A DNA stretch of 64,000 nucleotides, from positions 11,284,001 to 11,348,000 of the forward strand of contig NW_027480423.1 of the NCBI RefSeq assembly GCF_051401765.1, in the 5' to 3' direction. Shown in pieces: positions 55,232-64,000 of the stretch. How positions within the stretch are numbered: the first letter of the stretch is position 1; every line of letters starts with the position of its first letter. Source of the DNA: Calliopsis andreniformis. Taxonomy: Eukaryota > Arthropoda > Insecta > Hymenoptera > Andrenidae. The position numbers and the translations under genes were made by a program. A model generated the notes under the pieces. The model was not told the origin of the DNA, did no database searches, and saw only the letters and a program-made list of their open reading frames with translations.

Positions 55232-55451
55232 GCACTAGAGTGAATCCTAGGTTGCTCGGAATGTAGAAATGACCATAACTTTCACACTGGTTGCAATTAC
55301 TCGTTTTATACGATGGAAATGCTGTTGTATTTATATCGTATTTTATGCTTCTGTCGTTTACTTCTAAGGACCGAACTATTCGATCTGGTGGAGCAACGCC
55401 CTAGAGTGAATCCTAGGTTGCTCGGAATGTAGAGATGACCATTACTTTCAC
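55232..55451 (+). repeat. Short copy of the segment near 54070-54290
   Basis: After T2 ends, the sequence repeats the cgcactagag, attactcg, gaaatgctg, ggaccgaac and gtagagatgacc monomers of 54066-54285 at an offset of 1162 bp (7 monomers). It then changes to attactttcac and enters the diverged zone. This is the smallest recognisable block copy at the edge of the recently duplicated region. Confidence 0.75.
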
Positions 55452-55949
55452 ACTGGTTGCAATTATTCGTTTTATACGATGGAAAAGCGGTTGTATTTAT
55501 ATCGTATTTTATGCTTCTGGCGTTGGCTTCTTAGGCCGTAACTATTCGGTCTGGTGGAGCAATGCCCTGGAGTGAAACCTAGGTTGCCCGGACCGTAGAA
55601 TTGGCCATCACTTTCAAACTGGTTGCAATTATTCCTGTTATATGATGCAAACACTATTGTATTTTTTTTGCATTTTATGGTTCGGGCGTTGACTTCTAAG
55701 GCCCTAACTATTCAATCTGTTGGAGCAACGCCCTAGGGTGAAGCCTAGGTTGCTCGGAAAGTAGAAATGTCCATAAGTGTCATTCTGGTTGCAATTGTTC
55801 GTTTTATGCGATGGAAAAACTGTTGTATTTATATCGTATTTTATGCTTCTGGCGTTGACTTCTTAGGCCGTATCTATTCGGTCTGGTGGAGCAACGCCCT
55901 GGATTGAAACCTAGGTTGCCCGGAACGGAGAAATGACCATAACTTTCAC
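55452..55949 (+). repeat. Three diverged monomers at the edge of the homogenised zone
   Basis: These carry many private changes: aaagcggttg, gttggcttcttagg, gcaatgccctgg and cggaccg in the first; gatgcaaacactattg in the second; and cattctgg, caattgttcg, tttatgcgatgg and gtatctattcgg in the third. The second lacks the box motif (attcctgttatatgatgc). This is the first stretch where private substitutions outnumber subfamily marks. Confidence 0.8.
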
Positions 55950-57609
55950 ACCGGTAGCAATTATTCTTTTTATACGATGGAAAAACTGTTCTATCTATTT
56001 TGTATTTTATGCTTCGGGCGTTGACTTCTAAGGCCCTAACTATTCAATCTGTTGGTGCACCGCCCAAGGGTGAAGCCTATGTTGCCCGGAAAGTAGAAAT
56101 GACGTTAACTTTAATACTGGTTGCAATTATTCGTTTTATACGAGGGAAAAACTGTTTTATTTATTTTGTATTTTATGCTTCGGGCGTTGACTTCTAAGGC
56201 CCTAACCATTCGATCTGGTGGCGGAACGCCCTAGGGTGTAGCATAGGTTGCCCGGAACGTAGAAATGACCATAACTTTCACACTGGTTGCAATTATTCGT
56301 TTTATACGATGGAAAAACTGTTCTATTTATTTTGTATTTTATGCTTCGGGCGTTGATTTCTAAGGCCCTAACTATTCGATCTGGTGCCGCAACGCCCTAG
56401 AGTGAAGCTGAGGTTGCCCGGCACGTAGAAATGACCATAATTTACACACTGTTTGCAGTTATTCCTGTTATACGATGGAAAAACTTTTGCATCTTTATTG
56501 TACTTTATGCTTCTGGCGTTGACTTCTAAGGCCCTAGCTACTCGATTTGGTGGAGCAACACCCGAGAGTGAAGCCTAGGTTCCCCGGAACGTAGAAATGA
56601 CCATTACATTCACACCGGTTGCAATTATTCCCCTTATACGATGGAAAAGCTGTTGTATTTATATCGTATTTTATGCTTCTGGCGTTGACTTCTAAGGCCC
56701 TAACTATTTGATCTTGCGGCGCAACGCCCTAGAGTGAAGCCTAGGTTGCCCGGAACGTAGAAATGACCATAACTTTCACACTGGTTGCTATCATTCGTTT
56801 TATACGATGGAAAAACTGTTATATTTATATTGTATTTTATGCTTCTGGCGTTGACTTCTTAGGCCCTAACTGTTCGATCAGGTGGAACGACGCCCTAGGG
56901 TGAGTCCTAGGATGCCCGGAAAGTAGAAATGACCATAACTTTCACACTGGTTGCAATTATTCGTTTTATACGATTGAAAAACTGTTCTATTTATTTTGTA
57001 TTTAATGCGTCTGGCGTTGACTTCTAAGGCCCTAACTATTCAATCTGTTGGTGCAACGCCCAAGGGTGAAGCCTATGTTGCCCGGAAAGTAGAAATGACG
57101 TTAACTTTCATACTGGTTGCAATTATTCGTTTTATACGAGGGAAAAACTGTCTTATTTATTTTGTATTTTATGCTTCGGGCGTTGATTTCTAAGGCCCTA
57201 ACTATTCGATCTGGTGCCGCAACGCCCTAGAGTGAAGCTGAGGTTGCCCGGCACGTAGAAATGACCATAATTTTCACACTGTTTGCAGTTATTCCTGTTA
57301 TACGATGGAAAAACTTTTGCATCTTTATTGTACTTTATGCTTGTGCCGTTGACTTCTAAGGCCCTAGCTATTCGATTTGGTGTAGCAACACCCGAGAGTG
57401 AAGCCTAGGTTGCCCGGAACGTAGAAATGACCATTACATTCACACCGGTTGCAATTATTCCCCTTAAACGATGGAAAAGCTGTTGTATTTATATCGTATT
57501 TTATGCTTCTGGCGTTTACTTCTAAGGACCTAACTATTCGATCTGGTGGAGCAACGCCCTAGAGTGAAGCCTAGGTTCCTCGGAATGTGGAAATGACCAT
57601 AACTTTCAC
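55950..57609 (+). repeat. Diverged six-monomer repeat, about 1.6 copies
   Basis: Monomers at 55950 to 56780 form a six-monomer unit that starts again at 56946 (offset 996). Shared rare marks are gttggtgca, gcccaagggtg, cctatgttgcc, gacgttaac and cgagggaaaaac. In the second copy the monomer at 57112 begins as unit monomer 2 and ends as unit monomer 3, dropping one monomer, so the offset becomes 830. The copies differ at many bases, so this HOR is older than R or T. The final monomer (57444) fuses a ccccttaaacg start to a gtttacttctaaggacc body. Private oddities include gttgccgtt-like changes and gatttggtgtagc. Confidence 0.82.
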
Positions 57610-60099
57610 ACTGGTTGCAATTATTCGTTTTATACGACGGAAACGCTGTTGTATTTATATTGTATTTTATGCCTCTGGCGTTGACTTCTAAGGCCGTAGC
57701 TATTAGATGTGGTGGAGCAACGCCCTAGAGTGACGCCTAGGGTGCTTGGAACGTAGAAATGACCATTACTTTCAAACTGGTTGCAATTATTCCTGTTATA
57801 TGATGGAAACACTGTTGTATTTATATCGTATTTTATGCTTCTGGCGTTGACTTCTTAGGCCGTAACTATTCGGTCTGGTGGAGCAATGCCCTGGAGTGAA
57901 CCCTAGGTTGCCCGGAACGTAGAATTGGCCATCACTTTCAAACTGGTTGCAATTATTCCTGTTATATGATGGAAACACTGTTGTATTTTTTTTGCATTTT
58001 ATGGTTCGGGCGTTGACTTCTAAGGCCCTAACTATTCAATCCGTTGGAGCAACGCCCTAGGATGAAGCCTAGGTGGCTCGGAAAGTAGAAATGACCATAA
58101 GTTTCATACTGGTTGCAATTATTCGTTTTATACGATGGAAAAACTGTTGTATTTATATTGTATTTAATGCTTCTGGCGTTGACTTCTAAGGCCCTAGCAG
58201 TTCGATCTAGTGGAGCAACGCCGTAGAGTGAAGCCTAGGTTGCCCGGAAGGTAGAATTGGCCTTCACTTTCAAACTGGTTGCAATTATTCGTTTTATACG
58301 ATGGAAAAACTGTTGTATTTAAATAGTATTTTATGCTTCTGGCGTTGACTTCTAAGGCACTAACTATTCGATCTGGTGGAGCAACGCTGTAGAGTGAAGC
58401 CTAGGTTGCCCGGAACGTAGAATTGGCCATCACTTTCAAACTGGTTGCAATTATTCCTGTTATATGATGGAAACACTGTTGTATTTTTATAGCATTTTAT
58501 GCATCGGGCGTTGACTTCTAAGGCCCTAACTATTCAATCTGTTGGAGCAACACCCTAGGGTGAAGCCTAGCTTGCTCGGAAAGTAGAAATGACCATAAGT
58601 TTCATACTGGTTGCAATTATTCGTTTTATACGGTGGAACAGCTATTGTATTTATATCGTATTTTATGCTTCTGGCGTTGACTTCTTAGGCCGTAACTATT
58701 TGGTCTGTTGGAGCAACGCCCTAGAGTGAAGTCTAGGTTTCCCGGAACGTAGAATTGGCCATCACTTTCAAACTGGTTGCAATTATTCCTGATATATGAT
58801 GGAAACACTGTTGTATTTTTTTTGCATTTTATGGTTCGGCCGTTGACTTCTAAGGCCCTAACTATTCAAGCTGTTGGAGCAACGCCCTAGGCTGAAGCCT
58901 AGGTTGCTCTGAAATTAGAAATGTCCGTAAGGTTCATACTGGTTGCAATTATTCGTTTTATACGATGGAAAAACTGTTGTATTTATATTGTATTTTATGC
59001 TTCTGGCGTTGACTTCTAAGGCACTAACTATTCGATCTGGTGGAGCAACGCCCTAGAGTGAAGCCTAGGTGGCCCGGAAGGTAGAATTGGCCATCACTGT
59101 CAAACTGGTTGCAATTATTCGTTTTATACGATGGAAAAACTGTTGTATTTATATTGTATTTTATGCTTCTGGCGTTGACTTCTAAGGCACTAACTATTCG
59201 ATCTGGTGGAGCAACGCCCTAGAGTGAAGCCTAGGTGGCCCGGAAGGTAGAATTGGCCATCACTGTCAAACTGGTTGCAATTATTCGTTTTATACGATGG
59301 AAAAACTGTTGTATTTATATTGTATTTTATGCTTCTGGCGTTGACTTCTAAGGCACTAACTATTCGATCTGTTGGAGCAACGAACTATAGTGAAGCCTAG
59401 GTTGCCCGGAAGGTAGAATTGGCCATCACTGTCAAACTGGTTGCAATTATTCGTTTTATACGATGGAAAAACTGTTGCATTTATATTGTATTTTATGCTT
59501 CTGGCGTTGACTTCTAAGGCACTAACTATTCGATCTGGTGGAGCAACGCCCTAGAGTGATGCCTAGGTTGCCCGGAACGTAGAATTGGCCATCACTTTCA
59601 AACTGATTGCAATTATTCCTGTTATGTGATGGAAACACTGTTGTATTTTAATTGCATTTTATGGTTCGGGCGTTGACTTCTAAGGCCATAACTATTCAAT
59701 CCGTTGGAGCAACGCCCTAGGGTGAAGCCTAGGTGGCTCGGAAAGTAGAAATGACCATAAGTTTCATACTGGTTGCAATTATTCGTTTTATACGATGGAA
59801 AAACTGTTGTATTTATATTGTATTTTATGCTTCTGGCGTTGACTTCTAAGGCCCTAGCTGTTTGATCGAGTGGAGCAACGCCGTAGAGTGAAGCCTAGGC
59901 TGCCCGGAAGGTAGAATTGGCCATCACTTTCAAACTGGTTGCCATTATTCGTTTTATACGATGGAAAAACTGTTGTATTTATATTGTATTTTATGCTTCT
60001 GGCGTTGACTTCTAAGGCACTAACTATTCGATCTGGTGGAGCAACGCCCTAGAGTGAAGCCTAGGTTGCCCGGAACGTAGAATTGGCCATCACTTTCAA
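57610..60099 (+). repeat. HOR block W, copy 1 (15 monomers, 2490 bp)
   Basis: It starts with the gtagctattag, gtgcttggaacg monomer, which recurs at 60100, 62091 and 63751. The monomer at 57776 is a hybrid: its first part is the box-broken type (attcctgttatatgatgg) and its second the cttcttaggccgtaactattcgg type. Box-broken monomers alternate with box-containing ones. Four consecutive monomers of one subtype (58938-59601) are inserted here and account for part of the extra length compared with later W blocks. Confidence 0.82.
58938..59269 (+). repeat. Two adjacent identical monomers
   Basis: The monomers at 58938-59103 and 59104-59269 are identical over all 166 bases by eye. Both carry cctaggtggcccggaagg and cactgtcaaac. 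The next two monomers (59270 and 59436) are of the same subtype with few changes (gaactatag, gttgcattt). Simple monomer-by-monomer amplification like this is rare elsewhere in the window, where neighbours differ. Confidence 0.85.
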
Positions 60100-62090
60100 A
60101 CTGGTTGCAATTATTCGTTTTATACGATGGAAACGCTGTTGTATTTATATTGTATTTTATGCCTCTGGCGTTGACTTCTAAGGCCGTAGCTATTAGATGT
60201 GGTGGAGCAACGCCCTAGAGTGACGCCTAGGGTGCTTGGAACGTAGAAATGACCATTACTTTAACACTGGTTGCAATTATTCGTTTTATACAATGGAAAA
60301 GCTGTTTTATTTATATCGTATTTTATGCTTCTGGCGTTGACTTCTTAGGCCGTAACTATTCGGTCTGTTGGAGCAATGCCCTGGAGTGAACCCTAGGTTG
60401 CCCGGAACGTAGAATTGGCCATCACTTTCAAACTGGTTGCAATTATTCCTGTTATATGATGGAAACACTGTTGTATTTTTTTTGCATTTTATGGTTCGGG
60501 CGTTGACTTCTAAGGCCCTAACTATTCAATCCGTTGGAGCAACGCCCTAGGGTGAAGCCTAGTTGGCTCGGAAAGTAGAAATGACCATAAGTTTCATACT
60601 GGTTGCAATTATTCGTTTTATACGATGGAAAAACTGTTGTATTTATATTGTATTTTATGCTTCTGGCGTTGACTTCTAAGGCCCTAGCAGTTCGATCTAG
60701 TGGAGCAACGCCGTAGAGTGAAGCCTAGGTTGCCCGGAAGGTAGAATTGGCCTTCACTTTCAAACTGGTTGCAATTATTCGTTTTATACGATGGAAAAAC
60801 TGTTGTATTTATATTGTATCTTATGCTTCTGGCGTTGACTTCTAAGGCACTAACTATTCGATCTGGTGGAGCAACGCCCTAGAGTGAAGCCTAGGTTGCC
60901 CGGAACGTAGAATTGGCCATCACTTTCAAACTGGTTGCAATTATTCCTGATATATGATAGAAACACTGTTGTATTTTTTTTGCATTTTATGGTTCGGGCG
61001 TTGACTTCTAAGGCCCTAACTATTCAATCTGTTGGAGCAACGCCATAGGGTCAAGCCTAGCTTGCTCGGAAAGTAGAAATGGCCATAAGTTTCATACTGG
61101 TTGCAATTATTCGTTTTATACGATGGAAATGCTGTTGTATTTATATCGTATTTTATGCTTCTGGCGTTGACTTCTTAGGCCGTAACTATTCGGTCTGGTG
61201 GAGCAACGCGCTGGAGTGAAACCTAGGCTGCCCGGAACGTAGAATTGGCCATCACTTTCAAACTGGTTGCAATTATTCCTGTTATATGATGGAAACACTG
61301 TTGTATTTTTTTTGCATTTTATGGTTCGGGCGTTGACTTCTAAGGCCCTAACTATTCAATCCGTTGGAGCAACGCCCTAGGGTGAAGCCTAGGTGGCTCG
61401 GAAAGTAGAAATGACCATAAGTTTCATACTGGTTGCAATTATTCGTTTTATACGATGGAAAAACTGTTGTATTTATATTGTATTTAATGCTTCTGGCGTT
61501 GACTTCTAAGGTCCTAGCAGTTCGATCTAGTGGAGCAACGCCGTAGAGAAAGCCTAGGTTGCCCGGAAGGTAGAATTGGCCATCACTGTCAAACTGGTTG
61601 CAATTATTCGTTTTATACGATGGAAAAACTGTTGTATTTATATAGCATTTTATGCTTCTGGCGTTGACTTCTAAGGCACTAACTATTCGATCTGGTGGAG
61701 CAACGCCCTAGAGTGAAGCCTAGGTGGCCCGGAAGGTAGAATTGGCCATCACTGTCAAACTGGTTGCAATTATTCGTTTTATACGATGGAAAAACTGTTG
61801 TATTTATATTGTACTTTATGCTTCTGGCGTTGACTTCTAAGGCCCTAGCTGTTCGATCTAGTGGAGCAACGCCCTAGAGTGAAGCCTACGTTGCCCGGAA
61901 AGGAGAAATGACCATCACGTTCAAACTGGTTGCAATTAATCCTTTTATACGATGGAAAAGCTGTTGTATTTATATCGTATTTTATGCTTCTGGCGTTTAC
62001 TTCTAAGGACCTAACTATTCGATCTGGTGGAGCAACGCCCTAGAGTGAAGCCTAGGTTCCTCGGAATGTGGAAATGACCATAACTTTCAC
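60100..62090 (+). repeat. HOR block W, copy 2 (12 monomers, 1991 bp)
   Basis: Same start monomer as W1, then cttcttaggccg, box-broken and gccgtagag types. The monomer near 61435 has aatgcttctgg, ggtcctagcagttcg and gccgtagagaaagcc, the last lacking one base, which makes the block 1991 rather than 1992 bp. It ends with the ggttcctcggaatgtgg monomer that also precedes W1 and W4. Confidence 0.82.
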
Positions 62091-63750
62091 ACTGGTTGCA
62101 ATTATTCGTTTTATACGATGGAAACGCTGTTGTATTTATATTGTATTTTATGCCTTTGGCGCTGACTTCTAAGGCCGTAGCTATTAGATGTGGTGGAGCA
62201 ACGCCCTAGAGTGACGCCTAGGGTGCTTGGAACGTAGAAATGACCATTACTTTCACACTGGTTGCAATTATTCGTTTTATACGATGGAAAAGCTGTTGTA
62301 TTTATATCGTATTTTATGCTTCTGGCGTTGACTTCTTAGGCCGTAACTATTCGGTCTGGTGGAGCAATGCCCTGGAGTGAACCCTAGGTTGCCCGGAACG
62401 TAGAATTGGCCATCACTTTCAAACTGGTTGCAATTATTCCTGTTATATGATGGAAGCACTGTTGTATTTTTTTTGCATTTTATGGTTCGGGCGTTGACTT
62501 CTAAGGCCCTAACTATTCAATCCGTTGGAGCAACGCCCTAGGGTGAAGCCTAGGTGGCTCGGAAAGTAGAAATGACCATAAGTTTCATACTGGTTGCAAT
62601 TATTCGTTTTATACGATGGAAAAACTGTTGTATTTATATTGTATTTTATGCTTCTGGCGTTGACTTCTAAGGCACTAACTATTCGGTCTGGTGGAGCAAC
62701 GCGCTGGAGTGAAACCTAGGTTGCCCGGAACGTAGAATTGGCCATCACTTTCAAACTGGTTGCAATTATTCCTGATATATGATGGAAACACTGTTGTATT
62801 TTTTTTGCATTTTATGGTTCGGGCGTTGACTTCTAAGGCCCTAACTATTCAATCTGTTGGAGCAACGCCCTAGGGTGAAGCCTAGGTTGCTCAGAAAGTA
62901 GAAATGACCATAAGTTTCATACTGGTTGCAATTATTCGTTTTATACGATGGAAAAACTGTTGTATTTATATTGTATTTTATGCTTCTGGCGTTGACTTCT
63001 AAGGCACTATCTACTCGATCTGGAGGAGCAACGCCCTAGAGCGAAGCCTAGGTTGCCCGGAACGTAGAATTGGCCATCACTTCCAAACTGGTTGCAATTA
63101 TTCCTGTTATATGATGGAAACACTGTTGTATTTTTTTTGCATTTTATGGTTCGGGCGTTGACTTCTAAGGCCCTAACTATTCAATCCGTTGGAGCAACGC
63201 CCTAGGGTGAAGCCTAGGTGGCTCGGAAAGTAGAAATGACCATAAGTTTCATACTGGTTGCAATTATTCGTTTTATACGATGGAAAAACTGTTGTATTTA
63301 TATTGTATTTAATGCTTCTGGCGTTGACTTCTAAGGTCCTAGCAGTTCGATCTAGTGGAGCAACGCCGTAGAGTGAAGCCTAGGTTGCCCGGAAGGTAGA
63401 ATTGGCCATCACTGTCAAACTGGTTGCAATTATTCGTTTTATACGATGGAAAAACTGTTGTATTTATATAGCATTTTATGCTTCTGGCGTTGACTTCTAA
63501 GGCCCTAGCTGTTCGATCTAGTGGAGCAACGCCCTAGAGTGAAGCCTACGTTGCCCGGAAAGGAGAAATGACCATCACGTTCAAACTGGTTGCAATTAAT
63601 CCTTTTATACGATGGAAAAGCTGTTGTATTTATATCGTATTTTATGCTTCTGGCGTTTACTTCTAAGGACCTAACTATTCGATCTGGTGGAGCAACGCCC
63701 TAGTGTGAAGCCTAGGTTCCTCGGAATGTGGAAATGACCATAACTTTCAC
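62091..63750 (+). repeat. HOR block W, copy 3 (10 monomers, 1660 bp)
   Basis: Begins with the gcttggaacg monomer (private gcctttggcgctgac) and ends with the ggttcctcggaatgtgg monomer. The run with ggtcctagcagttcg, gtatttaatgc and tatatagcat is shared with W2 at an offset of 1826 bp near the right end, and the start at 1991 bp. One monomer was therefore lost or gained inside. Confidence 0.82.
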
Positions 63751-64000
63751 ACTGGTTGCAATTATTCGTTTTATACGATGGAAACGCTGTTGTATTTATA
63801 TTGTATTTTATGCCTCTGGCGTTGACTTCTAAGGCCGTAGCTATTAGATGTGGTGGAGCAACGCCCTAGAGTGACGCCTAGGGTGCTTGGAACGTAGAAA
63901 TGACCAATACTTTCACACTGGTTGCAATTATTCGTTTTATACGATGGAAAAGCTGTTGTATTTATATCGTATTTTATGCTTCTGGCGTTGACTTCTTAGG
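63751..64000 (+). repeat. Start of a fourth W block, cut by the window edge
   Basis: The gcttggaacg monomer (63751-63916) and the first 84 bases of the next one, ending in ttgacttcttagg as in W3. It has a private ccaatactttc. The array clearly continues beyond the window. Confidence 0.85.

Larger units (their letters stand above)
1..64000 (+). repeat. 166-bp tandem satellite array filling the whole window
   Basis: The motif actgg(t)tgcaatta recurs every 166 bases from base 1 (actgtttgca) to 63917 with no gap. That makes 385 complete monomers and an 84-base partial one, with a net drift of +6 bases. All monomers read in the same direction. Shared landmarks in order are: ttgcaattattcg near monomer base 7, cgatgga near 26, ctgttgtat near 37, ttttatgc near 57, ggcgttgacttctaagg near 69, ggagcaacgccctag near 105, cctagg near 127, and atgaccat near 150. 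Hand count of a representative monomer gives 68 G or C of 166 (41%), with an AT-rich first half and a GC-rich second half. No gene, transposon or unique spacer interrupts it. By structure this is a centromeric or pericentromeric type satellite of a eukaryote. The taxon and the functional state are not determinable from sequence alone. Confidence 0.98.

Noticed and set aside
56000..57193. Two plus-strand 65-codon frames at 56000 and 56996
   Set aside because: They are 996 bp apart, the six-monomer offset of the diverged zone, and read straight across satellite landmarks. Repeat-derived.
43354..62459. Family of short minus-strand frames of 60-77 codons in the right third
   Set aside because: Each covers about one monomer and varies exactly as the monomer subfamilies do. 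The start codon comes from the complement of cat in tatatgatgg-like or neighbouring segments. No support as genes.
1..64000. CRISPR-like array (regular repeats with variable parts)
   Set aside because: The whole 166-bp unit is conserved, with no short repeat and unique spacer pattern, and there are no cas genes. It is a satellite.
1..64000. Ribosomal DNA spacer, tRNA or 5S-derived repeat
   Set aside because: I could find no tRNA-like boxes in a fitting arrangement, no 5S or rRNA segment, and no unit boundary with a gene. The unit is uniform satellite throughout.
1..64000. Identification as a named plant or animal satellite (for example a 166-bp legume satellite)
   Set aside because: Length alone is not evidence, and I do not recognise the sequence. 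A database search with one monomer would be decisive. A strong hit would name the taxon.
40..64000. TATA-like and poly-T runs (gtatttatat, T8) as promoters or terminators
   Set aside because: They are constant parts of the monomer or of the D subfamily and occur hundreds of times. Nothing marks any one of them as functional.

Overview
The window is a single, uninterrupted tandem satellite array. Every stretch from base 1 to 64000 is a head-to-tail copy, always in the same orientation, of a monomer about 166 bp long: 385 complete monomers plus an 84-bp partial one. Phased on the motif actgg, monomer starts fall at 1, 167, 333, 499 and so on to 63917, with a net drift of only +6 bases from a perfect 166-bp grid. 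I find no protein-coding gene, RNA gene, transposon, inverted segment or unique sequence. The open reading frames present are short, cross monomer boundaries and recur only because the DNA is duplicated. The organism is eukaryotic, since arrays of this size with a near-chromatosome unit are typical of centromeres or pericentromeres of plants and animals. I cannot name the species or the satellite family from the sequence alone.

A representative monomer is about 41% GC by hand count and split in two: bases 11-60 are about 20% GC and bases 101-160 about 57% GC. Two internal elements stand out. One is a CENP-B-box-like motif at monomer bases 14-30 (TTCG-4N-A-2N-CG), intact in most monomers and broken in a recurrent subfamily. 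The other is a dyad at bases 108-136 (gcaac...ctag(g/a)...cctag...gttgc).

Adjacent monomers usually belong to different subfamilies, and the order of subfamilies repeats on larger scales (higher-order repeats, HORs). From left to right: a lead-in (1-1329) and a 9-monomer relative of module P (1330-2823); a 22-monomer block Q and its 23-monomer second copy (2824-10297); a zone of P modules and shortened Q/P derivatives (9800-20756); a 49-monomer, 8134-bp block R present twice in tandem (20757-28890 and 28891-37024) with only five substitutions found by eye; a transition zone (37025-39496); a patchwork in which about 6.3 kb is duplicated at an offset of 7968 bp, that is 48 monomers (about 40975-47263 and 48943-55231), with nested smaller duplications; a markedly diverged stretch (55452-57609); and a series of related blocks of 15, 12 and 10 monomers (57610-63750) with the start of another.

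The layering is P modules nested inside R, Q overlapping P, and block copies that differ by whole-monomer gains and losses. It fits repeated unequal exchange or replication-based duplication with local gene conversion. The left and middle of the window look most recently expanded. The 55.4-57.6 kb stretch looks oldest.
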